DNA of 64,000 nt from Paracoccaceae bacterium Fryx2 (GTDB lineage Bacteria > Pseudomonadota > Alphaproteobacteria > Rhodobacterales > Rhodobacteraceae). Under the pieces are notes generated by a model. That model ran no database searches. It was not told where the DNA came from and saw nothing but the letters and a program-made list of their open reading frames with translations. Location of the stretch: contig JAVSGI010000005.1 in NCBI GenBank assembly GCA_032334235.1, positions 1,240,001 to 1,304,000 of the forward strand, read 5' to 3'. The position numbers and the translations under genes are program-made. Positions 49,115 to 58,043 of this stretch are shown here, in pieces (positions within the stretch are counted from its first letter, which is position 1; each line of letters starts with the position of its first letter).

Positions 49115-50919
49115 TGTTCCAGAGCTTCGAGGCGGCCTCTGATCCGTCGCAGGGTCCGGCCCGGCTGGCGGCGCTGCGCGACCGGTTGGCAGTCGAAGGG
49201 CTGGCGGGGTTTCTGGTGCCGCGGGCCGACGCGCATCAGGGCGAATACGTCGCCCCGCGCGACGACCGGCTGCAATGGCTGACCGGCTTTACCGGCTCGG
49301 CCGGGTTTGCCGTGGTGCTGCCCGATGTGGCGGGGGTGTTCATCGACGGGCGCTACCGGGTGCAGGTCAAGGGTCAGGTCGATCTGGCCCATTTCACCCC
49401 GGTGCCCTGGCCCGATGTGAAGCCCGGCGACTGGATCAGGGCGCATCTGGCGGCGGGGGTGATCGGGTTCGACCCGTGGCTGCATACGGCGGACGAGATC
49501 ACCAGACTTGGGGCTTCACTTGAAGAAACAGACATAACACTTAGGCCGGGGCCGAATATCGTCGATTCTGTCTGGCCGGATCAACCCGCCCCGCCGCAAG
49601 GGCGCGGCTTTGCGCAGCCGCCGGCATTCACGGGCGTCAGCAGCGCCGAGAAGCGCGCGGCGCTGGCCGAAACCCTGCGGGCGGCGGGTCAGGCGGCGGC
49701 GGTGCTGACGCTGCCCGACTCGATCTGCTGGCTGCTGAACATCCGTGGCGCAGATGTGCCACGCACCCCGGTGCTGCATGGCTTTGCCGTGTTGCACGAC
49801 GACGCCCGCCTGACCCTGTTCACCGACCCCGCCAAGATCGACGATGCCCTGCGGCTGCATCTCGGCGGGCAGGTCAGCCTGCGCCCCCCTTCGGCCTTCG
49901 TGCCGGCGTTGCGCACCCTGCAAGGCCCGGTGCGGGTGGACCGCGCCACCGCGCCGCTGGCGGTCAGCCTGGAACTGGAGGAGGCGGGAATCGCCGTGGA
50001 CTGGGGCGACGACCCCTGCCGGCTGCCCAAGGCGCGCAAGACCGGGGCCGAACTGGCCGCAACCCGCGAGGCGCATCTGCGCGACGGGGCGGCGATGGTC
50101 GAATTCCTGTGCTGGCTGGACGCCGAGGCACCAAAGGGCGGGCTGACGGAAACTGACGTGGTGCGCGCGCTGGAAGGCTTTCGCCGTGCCACCAACGCGC
50201 TGCACGACCTGTCGTTCGACACCATCTGCGGCGCGGGCCCGAATGGGGCGGTGATCCACTATCGCGTCACCACCCAAAGCAACCGGGCGGTGCGGCCGGG
50301 CGAGGTGCTGCTGGTCGATTCCGGCGGGCAATATGTCGATGGCACCACCGACATCACCCGCACCGTGGCGGTGGGCGACCCGGGGCACGCGGCCCGCGCT
50401 GCCTACACCGCGGTGCTGCAGGGCATGATCGCCATTTCGCGCGCGCGCTTTCCGCGCGGGCTGGCCGGGCGCGACCTCGACCCGCTGGCGCGGCAGGCGC
50501 TGTGGCTGGCGGGGCAGGATTACGACCATGGCACAGGGCATGGTGTCGGCGCCTTCCTGTCGGTGCATGAAGGGCCGCAGCGGCTGAGCCGCCTGTCGGA
50601 GGTGCCGCTGGAACAGGGCATGATATTGTCGAACGAGCCGGGATATTACCGCGAGGGTGCCTTCGGCATGAGGCTGGAAAACCTGATCGTGGTGCAGGAG
50701 GCCCCCGCCCTGCCCGATGGCGACGACCACCGGGCGCAGTTCTGCTTTGAAACCCTGACCTTCGCGCCGCTCGACCGCCGCCTGATCCTGACCGAGCGTC
50801 TGTCGCCGGGCGAGCGGGCCTGGCTCGACGCCTATCATGCACAGGTCTGCGACAAGCTGGGGCCGCGGCTTTCGGCCCCCGCAGCGGCGTGGCTGGACCG
50901 GGCTGCTGCGCCGCTATGA
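49114..50919 (+). CDS. Aminopeptidase P family metallopeptidase
   Basis: 601 aa, the long three-domain form. Two creatinase-like N-terminal domains, then a pita-bread catalytic domain: metal ligands in LLVDSGGQYVDGTTDITRT (two Asp), GHGVGAFLSVHEGP (His), LSNEPGYY and MRLENLIVV (two Glu). It cleaves the bond before proline in peptides. The start overlaps the cobT stop by one base, so it is transcribed with the cobalt operon although functionally unrelated. Confidence 0.93.
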   Translation: MFQSFEAASDPSQGPARLAALRDRLAVEGLAGFLVPRADAHQGEYVAPRDDRLQWLTGFTGSAGFAVVLPDVAGVFIDGRYRVQVKGQVDLAHFTPVPWPDVKPGDWIRAHLAAGVIGFDPWLHTADEITRLGASLEETDITLRPGPNIVDSVWPDQPAPPQGRGFAQPPAFTGVSSAEKRAALAETLRAAGQAAAVLTLPDSICWLLNIRGADVPRTPVLHGFAVLHDDARLTLFTDPAKIDDALRLHLGGQVSLRPPSAFVPALRTLQGPVRVDRATAPLAVSLELEEAGIAVDWGDDPCRLPKARKTGAELAATREAHLRDGAAMVEFLCWLDAEAPKGGLTETDVVRALEGFRRATNALHDLSFDTICGAGPNGAVIHYRVTTQSNRAVRPGEVLLVDSGGQYVDGTTDITRTVAVGDPGHAARAAYTAVLQGMIAISRARFPRGLAGRDLDPLARQALWLAGQDYDHGTGHGVGAFLSVHEGPQRLSRLSEVPLEQGMILSNEPGYYREGAFGMRLENLIVVQEAPALPDGDDHRAQFCFETLTFAPLDRRLILTERLSPGERAWLDAYHAQVCDKLGPRLSAPAAAWLDRAAAPL

Positions 50920-50988
50920 CGCGTGTGTTTTGCCAGTGACGATCTGTTAACTTGCTGCAATGCAGAAACCTGACGTGAGGACGTGGCG

Positions 50989-51354
50989 ATGAGCGAGACC
51001 ATTCACCTGCGCAAGGCCCCGGGCACCTGGATCGTCCGGGCCGATGGCGCGATCATCGGGCAGACCTCCGATGCCGTCGAACTGACGGAGGGTGCAGCCG
51101 AGCCGGTGATCTACATTCCGCGAGCCGACATCGCGATGCAACTGTTCGACCCCAGCGAAACCCGCAGCACCTGCCCGCTGAAGGGCGAGGCGCGCTACTT
51201 CACCTTTGTCAGCAACAACGGCACGATCCGCGATGCGGGCTGGTCCTACGAGGCGCCGAAACCCGAACTGGCGGCGATTTCCGGGCATCTGGCCTTCGAT
51301 CAGAGAAAGACCATGGTGCAGCAGATCCAGGACGGCCCGGCCGGGGACGACTAA
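50989..51354 (+). CDS. DUF427 family protein
   Basis: 121 aa covering one DUF427 domain: IHLRKAPGTWIVRADGAIIG, VIYIPRADIAMQLFDPSETR, STCPLKGEARYFTF, and WSYEAPKPELAAISGHLAFD. The function of the family is not established. ATG 50989 has GAGG upstream; GTG 50983 is in frame. The stop overlaps the convergent sufE stop by 4 bp. Confidence 0.88.
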   Translation: MSETIHLRKAPGTWIVRADGAIIGQTSDAVELTEGAAEPVIYIPRADIAMQLFDPSETRSTCPLKGEARYFTFVSNNGTIRDAGWSYEAPKPELAAISGHLAFDQRKTMVQQIQDGPAGDD

Positions 51355-51779
51355 CCCGCCACCGCCTCGGCCGAAACCTTGCGGATGCGCTCGACCATCG
51401 CGCGCACGCCGTTGGACCGCTGCGCCGAAAGGTGGTCGTTCAGGCCCAGCCGCCCCAGTTCCGCGACGGCATCGACCTGCGCCACCTCGGCCACCGACAG
51501 GCCGGAGTAAAGCGCGTGGAGCACCGCGATCAGGCCGCGCACGATCATCGCATCCGATTCACCCGCGAAGTCGAACTGGGCATCGGGCCCCTGCCCGGTG
51601 ACCAGCGGCCTGATCCAGACCTGGCTGGCGCAGCCGTCGACCTTGGTGGCGGGCACCCGGAACGCGGGGTCCAGTGGCGGCATGGCGCGGCCAAGCTCGA
51701 TCACATGGCGGTAGCGGTCTTCCCAGTCGTCAAGGAATTCGAAGGTTTCGGCGATGTCTTCGAAGGCGGCGGTTGCCAT
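51351..51779 (-). CDS. sufE: SufE family cysteine desulfurase activator
   Basis: 142 aa. Accepts persulfide sulfur from SufS for iron-sulfur cluster assembly. The acceptor Cys is in KVDGCASQVWIRP near residue 50; the N-terminal DWEDRYRHVIELG and C-terminal SAQRSNGVRAMVERIR are typical. The rest of the suf operon is not here. Confidence 0.94.
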   Translation of the reverse strand: MATAAFEDIAETFEFLDDWEDRYRHVIELGRAMPPLDPAFRVPATKVDGCASQVWIRPLVTGQGPDAQFDFAGESDAMIVRGLIAVLHALYSGLSVAEVAQVDAVAELGRLGLNDHLSAQRSNGVRAMVERIRKVSAEAVAG

Positions 51780-51916
51780 GGCGGGCTCCTGTTTTTCCGT
51801 GACCTAGGGCTTTGGCGGCGAAAGGTCCAGACCGCACCCGCAAAACCGGCGTGCCGCGGGCTTTTCAAAGCGGCTGCCATGGGATACCCAAGGGGCGGAA
51901 CAACGGGGGATCGGGC

Positions 51917-52387
51917 ATGAGACCTGGCTTGAAGGCGGCGCTTGCGGTGACACTGGTGCTGTCGGGGGCGCTGTCGGGTTGCGGGGCGGTTCGCGAGTCG
52001 CGGCTGAATCCGTTCAACTGGTTCGGCCGGTCGCAACCCGAACAGACCACGACGCTGGTGGCCACCGCAGCCGAGCAGGACCTGCGGCCGCTGGTCGAAC
52101 AGGTGGTGGCGATGTCGATCGAGCCGATGGCCGGCGGTGCCATCGTGCGCGCCACCGGCCTGCCCCCGACCCAAGGGTGGTGGGAGGCCGAACTGGTGCC
52201 CCGCCCGGTCGAGGACGGCGTGCTGATCTACGATTTCAGGCTGATCCCGCCACTGAAGCCGACGCCCGCCAGCACCGCCCGGTCGCGCCAGATCACGGCG
52301 GCGGCCTATCTGTCGGATATCAAGCTTGACGGCATCCGCCAGGTGACGGTGCAGGCCGCAGGCAACGCCCGGTCAAGCCGCCGCTGA
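51917..52387 (+). CDS. Hypothetical lipoprotein
   Basis: 156 aa. Signal peptide with lipobox ALSGCGAV (Cys about 22) predicts membrane anchoring. The mature part has NPFNWFGRSQPEQ and a small beta-rich domain (WWEAELVPRPVEDGVLIYDF). Homologous proteins of unknown function are common in Rhodobacteraceae (recollection, not searched). ATG 51917 has GGGGGA upstream. Converges with rnd, 8 bp between stops. Confidence 0.8.
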   Translation: MRPGLKAALAVTLVLSGALSGCGAVRESRLNPFNWFGRSQPEQTTTLVATAAEQDLRPLVEQVVAMSIEPMAGGAIVRATGLPPTQGWWEAELVPRPVEDGVLIYDFRLIPPLKPTPASTARSRQITAAAYLSDIKLDGIRQVTVQAAGNARSSRR

Positions 52388-52395
52388 ACGCGGGT

Positions 52396-53553
52396 TCACA
52401 GCACCACCACACGCACCTCGGTGCCCTTGGCCGACAGGGCAATCTCGCCCCGGCACAGGCGCAGCGCGTCCTCGCCGAACGCCTCCATCCGCCAGCCCTT
52501 CAGCGCGGGCACGTCGCGTTCGCCGGCCGCGATGGCGTCCAGATCGGCGGCCGAGGCGATCAGCTTGGCGGCCACGCCAAGGCTTTCCGACTTTGCCTTC
52601 AACAGCACCCGCAGCAGGTCGGCCAGGGCCGGGTTGACCTGCAACTGGTCGCGGCTGAGATCGGGTTTCGGCAGGTCGTCGGGCTTCATCTCCAGCCCCG
52701 CCTTCACCGCCGCCAGAATGCCGTCGGCAATGTCGCCCCGCCGCCCCTCGCGCAACAGCAGGCGTGAGCGGCCCAGTTCCTCGGTGTTGGTCGGCCGGGT
52801 GGAGGCCAGTTCCAGCAGCGCGTCATCCTTCATCACCCGGCTGCGGGGGATGTTGTTGCGCTGCGAATACTCCTCGCGAAAGCGCGCCAGTTCCTTGACC
52901 ACGCCCAGAAACCGGCCCGAGGTCGTGCGGGTCTTGATCCGCAGCCAGGCCTCGTCGGGATGCACGGTATAGGTGGCGGGGTCGGTCAGGATCGCCAGTT
53001 CTTCCTCGACCCATTTCTGGCGGCCGCTTTTCGCGATCTGCGCGGCAAGGCTTTCGTAGATCACCCGCAGGTGGGTGACATCGGCCAGCGCGTAATCCTT
53101 CTGCGCCTCTGACAGCGGCCTGCGCGACCAGTCGGTGAAGCGCGAGGTCTTGTCGAGCGGTTCGTGCGCGATCTTCTTGACCAGCGTCTCGTAGCCGACC
53201 TGTTCGCCATAGCCGCAGACCATCGCCGCCACCTGGGTGTCGAACAGCGGCGCCGGGAATACGCGACCCTCGACGAAGAATATCTCCAGATCCTGCCTTG
53301 CGGCGTGGAACACCTTGACCGTCGCCTCGTGGCGGAACAGATCGTAAAGCGGCTCCATCGACATCGCCTCGCCCTCGACCGGGTCGATCAGCACCGCGTC
53401 GCCGGTCTTGCCGGGCAGCGCCATCTGGATCAGGCAGAGCTTGGACCAGTAGGTGCGTTCGCGCAGGAATTCGGTGTCGATGGTGACAAAGGGCTGGGAC
53501 TTGGCGGCCGTGCAGAACTGAGCCAGGTCTTCGGTCGTGGTAATGGTTCTCAT
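52396..53553 (-). CDS. rnd: Ribonuclease D
   Basis: 385 aa 3'-5' exoribonuclease for tRNA and small RNA maturation. DEDDy exonuclease domain: VTIDTEFLRERTYW, FHAARQDLEIFF, and DYALADVTHLRVIYE; an HRDC domain follows (YSQRNNIPRSRVMKDDALLE). ATG 53553 matches usual homologues (MRTITTTEDL); ATG 53586 has a better ribosome site (GAGGGA) and would add MNRRATVSDRP. Confidence 0.94.
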   Translation of the reverse strand: MRTITTTEDLAQFCTAAKSQPFVTIDTEFLRERTYWSKLCLIQMALPGKTGDAVLIDPVEGEAMSMEPLYDLFRHEATVKVFHAARQDLEIFFVEGRVFPAPLFDTQVAAMVCGYGEQVGYETLVKKIAHEPLDKTSRFTDWSRRPLSEAQKDYALADVTHLRVIYESLAAQIAKSGRQKWVEEELAILTDPATYTVHPDEAWLRIKTRTTSGRFLGVVKELARFREEYSQRNNIPRSRVMKDDALLELASTRPTNTEELGRSRLLLREGRRGDIADGILAAVKAGLEMKPDDLPKPDLSRDQLQVNPALADLLRVLLKAKSESLGVAAKLIASAADLDAIAAGERDVPALKGWRMEAFGEDALRLCRGEIALSAKGTEVRVVVL

Positions 53554-53799
53554 TGGCCGATCCGATACTGTCGCGCGCCGGTTCATCCGGACAATCCCTC
53601 ATAGGCAATAAAGACCGGGAAGGGAAGCGCCGCAGGGCGTTGCGGCAACGGATGCCGGGAAACGCGGGCCCTGGTCGCCCAATCCATTGCACCAACTTGC
53701 TTATCAGGCTAACGCAGAATTAATTTACCGAGTGCGGAGCATCGTCGGCTGGCGGCTTCGTGGCAACAGGAAAGGCGGTGCCAGATCATCGAGGTCTTC

Positions 53800-54768
53800 A
53801 TGATGGGCGACGAGATCGGAACCTATTCCGGCCTCAGTGCCTCTGGCAACAACAACGGCATGAAGGTGGAACTGACCGGCGTGCAGCCGCTGGGCAGCGC
53901 AACCGACGTGTTCCGGGTGGTGGTGACCCAGGTCAACAGCGGACAGGCCGCGTTCATGAACGGCCAGTTCGTGGCGATCTACGCCTGGCCCGACACGGTG
54001 CCGCCGTCGCCGCCGCTCTATTCCTCGCTGAACCCGCAGCATGACCAGTTCCAGGGCCGGGCCTCGTCCAGCACGCACATGATCTTCACCAACCAGAAGG
54101 TGTTCTTCGATCTGGATGGCGTGACGGCGGGAACCGCGCAGTTCGGCCCGGGTCTGCATCCGCTCCGCGACACGCAACTGCCCTTTGCCGCCCTGTCACC
54201 GACGCCTCCGGCCATACCGTGCTTCACCGCTGGCACCAGGCTGCGCACACCGTCGGGAATGCGGGCGGTGGAAACGCTGCGGCCGGGCGATCCGGTTCTG
54301 ACGCTGGACCACGGCGCGCAGAGCGTGCGCTGGATCGGCGCGCGTACCGTGGCGGGCACGGGCGCCTTTGCCCCGATACGGATTGCCGCCGGGGCACTGG
54401 GCAACCGGCGCGCGCTGCGGCTGTCGCCACAGCACCGGGTGCTGCTGACCGACTGGCGGGCCGACCTGTGGTTCGGCAGCAAGGATGTGCTGGTGGCGGC
54501 GCGGCATCTGGTGAACGGCAGCACCATCGTGCAGGAAACGGTGCCACGGGTCACCTACCTGCATCTGGCCTTTGATCGGCACGAGGTGCTCTGCGCCGAA
54601 GGCATTCCCTGCGAAAGCCTGCACCTGGGCCGCATGGGCCTGGCCGCGATGGATGCCGCACAGCGCGAGGAACTGCTGGCGCTGTTCCCCGAGCTTGCCA
54701 ACGGCCTGCCCGCCCCGACGGCCCGCCCCTGCCTGCGTCAGTGGGAGGCGGGGCTGCTGGTGGCCTGA
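53800..54768 (+). CDS. Hint_2-domain (hedgehog/intein-type) protein
   Basis: 322 aa. The N-terminal 135 residues are a beta-rich unknown domain (VTQVNSGQAAFMNGQFVAIY). A Hint domain starts at CFTAGTRLRTPSGMRAVETL near residue 142, with the nucleophilic Cys, then RPGDPVLTLDHG, SPQHRVLLTDWRADLWFG with the conserved His, and a C-terminal extension. Such proteins may self-cleave or attach their N-domain to another molecule. ATG 53800 has GAGG upstream. It shares the same fold with the Cys-less protein at 9766. Its 3' end overlaps purN by 31 bp on the opposite strand. The 213 bp upstream hold no gene. Confidence 0.85.
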   Translation: MMGDEIGTYSGLSASGNNNGMKVELTGVQPLGSATDVFRVVVTQVNSGQAAFMNGQFVAIYAWPDTVPPSPPLYSSLNPQHDQFQGRASSSTHMIFTNQKVFFDLDGVTAGTAQFGPGLHPLRDTQLPFAALSPTPPAIPCFTAGTRLRTPSGMRAVETLRPGDPVLTLDHGAQSVRWIGARTVAGTGAFAPIRIAAGALGNRRALRLSPQHRVLLTDWRADLWFGSKDVLVAARHLVNGSTIVQETVPRVTYLHLAFDRHEVLCAEGIPCESLHLGRMGLAAMDAAQREELLALFPELANGLPAPTARPCLRQWEAGLLVA

Positions 54769-55352
54769 AGCATCACCGGGGTGCGGTCGCCGGCGGCATA
54801 GCGGCGCAGCACGGCGGGGTAGAGTCGATGCTCCTCTGCCAGCACGCGGTCGCTGAGCGTCGCCGCCGTGTCGCCCGGCAGGATCGGCACCCGCGCCTGC
54901 CCCAGCAGGGGCCCGTCATCCAGCACCGCCGTCACCTCGTGCACCGAACAGCCGGCCTCGGCGTCGCCCGCATCCAGCGCGCGCTGGTGGGTGTGCAGGC
55001 CGGTGTATTTCGGCAGAAGCGACGGGTGGATGTTCAGCATCCGCCCCTCGAACCGCGCGACGAAGGCCGGGGTCAGCACCCGCATGAAACCGGCAAGGCA
55101 CAGGATGTCGGGCTCTGCCGCCAATATCGGCGCCAGCAGGGCCGCCTCGAACGCGGCGCGGTCGCCCCGATAGGGCCGGTGATCGACCGCCGCCGTGGCG
55201 ATCCCCAGCGCCGCCGCCCGCACCAGCCCCGCCGCCGCCGGATCGTTGGAAGCGACCAGCACCGGGCGCGCCGGATGGTCACCCGTCATGTCGCGCACCA
55301 GCGCCAGCATGTTCGAGCCACCCCCCGAAATCAGGATGGCGACCCGTTTCAC
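54738..55352 (-). CDS. purN: Phosphoribosylglycinamide formyltransferase
   Basis: 204 aa; transfers formyl from 10-formyl-THF to GAR in purine synthesis. N-terminal [12 protein letters not shown], folate region [14 protein letters not shown], and catalytic Asn/His in [16 protein letters not shown] with Asp in [13 protein letters not shown] start at 55352 overlaps the purM stop (GTGA). The C-terminus runs 31 bp into the convergent Hint gene. Confidence 0.96.
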   Translation of the reverse strand: MKRVAILISGGGSNMLALVRDMTGDHPARPVLVASNDPAAAGLVRAAALGIATAAVDHRPYRGDRAAFEAALLAPILAAEPDILCLAGFMRVLTPAFVARFEGRMLNIHPSLLPKYTGLHTHQRALDAGDAEAGCSVHEVTAVLDDGPLLGQARVPILPGDTAATLSDRVLAEEHRLYPAVLRRYAAGDRTPVMLQATSSPASH

Positions 55353-56413
55353 AGCAGGCGGCCCCGGTAGATCACGCCTTCGCCCGGCACCACGCGGCCC
55401 ATGCGGATCACGGTTTCGCCTTCAGCCGTCAGCAGGTCGGCCAGCGCGTCGGCCCGGTCTTCCGCCACCGCCAGCATCATGCCGATGCCGCAGTTGAAGG
55501 TCTTCAGCAGTTCCGGCTCGGCCATGCCAGCCGTTTCCGCCAGCCAGCGGAACACCGGCGGCAGCGTCCAGGCGCCGAGGTCGATCTCGCAGGCCAGCCC
55601 CTCGGGCAGCACCCGCGGCGGATTCTCGGTCAGCCCGCCGCCGGTGATGTGGGCCAGCGCATGAACCCCCCCGGCCCGCACCGCCGCCAGCGCCTGTTTG
55701 ACATAAAGCCGCGTCGGCGTCAGCAGCGCCTGCCCCAGCGAGTCGCCGCCGAACGGGCAAGGCGCATCCCAGCCCAGCCCCGACAGTTCCACCACCTTGC
55801 GCACGAAGGAATAGCCGTTGGAATGCACCCCGTCCGACGCCAGCCCCAGCAGCACATCGCCCGCGACCACGCCCGCAGGCAGGTCCGACCCGCGCTCCAT
55901 CGCGCCGACCGCAAAGCCCGCAAGGTCGAAGTCGCCCTTGTGATACATGCCGGGCATTTCCGCCGTCTCGCCGCCGATCAGCGCGCAGCCAGACGCCAGG
56001 CAGCCTGCCGCGATGCCCTCGATGATGCTGGCGGCCTGATCGACATCCAGCTTGCCGGTGGCGAAATAATCCAGGAAAAACAGTGGCTCCGCCCCCTGGC
56101 ACACCAGATCGTTGACGCACATGGCGACAAGGTCGATGCCGATGGTCGAGACAAGGCCGGTGTCGATGGCAATGCGCAGCTTGGTGCCGACACCGTCGGT
56201 CGCCGCCACCAGCACCGGGTCGCTGTAGCCCGCCGCCCTGAGGTCGAACAGCGCGCCAAAGCCGCCCAGCCCCGACACCGTGCCCGGCCGCCCGGTGCGC
56301 TTGGCAGCAGGCTTGATCCGCTCGACCAGCGCGTTGCCAGCGTCGATGTCGACCCCCGCATCGGCATAGGTCAGCCCGTTCGCAGCCCGCGTCCCGTTGG
56401 GAACCTGTGTCAT
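55349..56413 (-). CDS. purM: Phosphoribosylformylglycinamidine cyclo-ligase
   Basis: 354 aa AIR synthetase, fifth step of purine synthesis. N-terminal [65 protein letters not shown] and [18 protein letters not shown] are all diagnostic. ATG 56413 gives [20 protein letters not shown]. Translationally coupled to purN; divergent from tRNA-Ile. Confidence 0.97.
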   Translation of the reverse strand: MTQVPNGTRAANGLTYADAGVDIDAGNALVERIKPAAKRTGRPGTVSGLGGFGALFDLRAAGYSDPVLVAATDGVGTKLRIAIDTGLVSTIGIDLVAMCVNDLVCQGAEPLFFLDYFATGKLDVDQAASIIEGIAAGCLASGCALIGGETAEMPGMYHKGDFDLAGFAVGAMERGSDLPAGVVAGDVLLGLASDGVHSNGYSFVRKVVELSGLGWDAPCPFGGDSLGQALLTPTRLYVKQALAAVRAGGVHALAHITGGGLTENPPRVLPEGLACEIDLGAWTLPPVFRWLAETAGMAEPELLKTFNCGIGMMLAVAEDRADALADLLTAEGETVIRMGRVVPGEGVIYRGRLL

Positions 56414-56602
56414 CGCCCGCCCTCTTGATCCTGTCACCCGGTTGCTGCGGCGCATACAGGATATGACCTGCGCCGACAACGTGCCGCGCGGCGCCGGGCC
56501 GGAAAAACGCGCGCCCCCTTCCCCTGGCCCGCCCGCATGATGCCCCCTGCCCGCCCCCGCCGCTTGACCTGCCCGCTGCATCTGCTAGGCATCCGGCAGG
56601 CC

Positions 56603-56678
56603 GGGCCTGTAGCTCAATGGTCAGAGCAGGGCGCTCATAACGCCTTGGTTGGGGGTTCGAGTCCCTCCGGGCCTACCA
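56603..56678 (+). tRNA. tRNA-Ile (CAU anticodon, lysidine type)
   Basis: 76 nt with encoded CCA. The acceptor GGGCCTG pairs with CGGGCCT (two G-U pairs). The anticodon loop CTCATAA gives CAU. The body (AGAGCAGGGCG, GCCTTGGTTG) resembles tRNA-Ile2, whose C34 is changed to lysidine to read AUA, rather than elongator tRNA-Met. The amino-acid call rests on that resemblance. Confidence 0.85.
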
Positions 56679-57182
56679 CTCCCATTGTTTTCCCCCTTGT
56701 TTTCAGGGGTTGGTGGGCGAGAATGCCAGGCCAATGGGACCGGTTTGACAGTTCTTCCGACGATGGCTGCCGACAACCTCGGCCGACCGCAATCCGGCCC
56801 GGGTTGTTCAAGGTCGCACCGTGCCGCCATGCGCCTGTCGGCCTTCTTTACGTTGTGCAGGACGGTTTCTCGCTCCGACTGGCCTCAACCTTGCCGTGAA
56901 TATTTGCGCCCACCTATCACAGATCAGCAAGCGCGATCCCGGCAAATGCCATTCTCTTTCTGGTAGAGCGCCGGGAAGGCGCGCTCTTTGTGCCTTCGGT
57001 ATTTGGGCCATGCTTCTGGAGCCGTGAATGTCAGGACCAACTCTTGACCAGTGGTGCAGATTGACCCTTGAAGCATTGCCCGACGGGGGGTCGGCCACAG
57101 ACCTTCCGCGCAGTTCTGCCCGAAAAATTTGTGAATCGGATCAGCGCCTTGACGGAAACACCAGGCAAAAAAGGAACGTGTC
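56679..57182. other. Intergenic region before the sigma factor gene
   Basis: 504 bp with no credible gene; short frames here have no homology or ribosome sites. Hairpin-capable sequences: CCCC TTGTTTTCA GGGG near 56694-56710 just after the tRNA, and AGAGCGC ... GCGCTCTTT (56965-56989), which looks like an intrinsic terminator on the plus strand. The last 60 bp should hold the promoter of the sigma factor gene. Confidence 0.45.
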
Positions 57183-57791
57183 ATGATGGATTTCGCATCA
57201 ATGAAGCCGGACCCGCGAGACGACATCGCGGAACATGTGCCAACCTTGCGCGCCTACGCCCTTTGCCTGACGCGCAACAGGGCAGCAGCCGACGATCTGG
57301 TGCAGGACGCGATCATCCATGCGTGGACCCGTATCGACACGTTCTGTCCGGGGACCAACATGCGGGTCTGGCTCGTGGCCATCCTGCGAAGCCTCCACTA
57401 CGCCGACCTGCGCCTGCGCGACGGCGCGTGTCCGGACCCGGAGTGGCCGCAATCCTCCGGGCCCGGCGGAACCCCCGGTGATGCCACGCCGCAGCCAGGG
57501 CGAGAGTTCATGGACGCCTACCACCGGCTCTTGCCCCTGCAACGCGAAGCACTGGCGTTGGTCGGCTCGCTCGGGTTCTCGTGTGAAGAGGCCGCCGCGG
57601 TGGCGCGCATTGCGGCGGGAACGATGAGGAACCGCGTCAACCGGGCGCAGCGCCTGCTCTGCAAGCGTCTCGGGCCGGAATACGGGCGCGACACGGGCTT
57701 TCCCGAGGGCGCCAAGGAAATCGGCCCGGTACGGGCCCGCGCGGCGGATGTTCTCGGATGGGAAATGGAAAACACGTTCCGTGTGGCATGA
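57183..57791 (+). CDS. ECF sigma factor, EcfG-like
   Basis: 202 aa. Sigma-2 region: DDLVQDAIIHAWTRIDTFCP with GTNMRVWLVAILRS; sigma-4 region: FMDAYHRLLPLQREALALVG and FSCEEAAAVARIAAGTMRNR. These blocks resemble the EcfG (ECF15) general-stress sigma factors of alphaproteobacteria. The linker between the two regions is Pro/Gly-rich. Neither NepR anti-sigma nor PhyR response regulator is adjacent; instead an HWE kinase follows. AAGGAACG precedes the start codon. Confidence 0.86.
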   Translation: MMDFASMKPDPRDDIAEHVPTLRAYALCLTRNRAAADDLVQDAIIHAWTRIDTFCPGTNMRVWLVAILRSLHYADLRLRDGACPDPEWPQSSGPGGTPGDATPQPGREFMDAYHRLLPLQREALALVGSLGFSCEEAAAVARIAAGTMRNRVNRAQRLLCKRLGPEYGRDTGFPEGAKEIGPVRARAADVLGWEMENTFRVA

Positions 57792-58043
57792 AGAAGGACC
57801 GGATCGCGGACGGAGGCTGCCGCCCGGCGATTGTCGGGCGGCAGTTCGGCACCGGCTTCGACACAATTGCCGGGGATCCGGTGATTGTCGCAAGCGGCGG
57901 GGCGGTCACGCGGGCTTGTGCCCGCCCGCGTCAAATGAAACTGGCGCGCACCGGGGTTCGGTGACACACGGTGAACGGCTGCGGAATTTTCCGGCCGTCC
58001 GGGTCATGGATTGGCCCGCATCCGTCGGCGCAAGCGGGGTCGC

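Noticed and set aside
56603-56678. Elongator or initiator tRNA-Met
   Set aside because: The anticodon is CAU, but the acceptor and body match tRNA-Ile2 (lysidine type) better, and initiator features are absent.
56808-57226. Overlapping short minus-strand open frames before the sigma factor gene
   Set aside because: No conserved motif, no plausible ribosome site, and they overlap one another; treated as non-coding.
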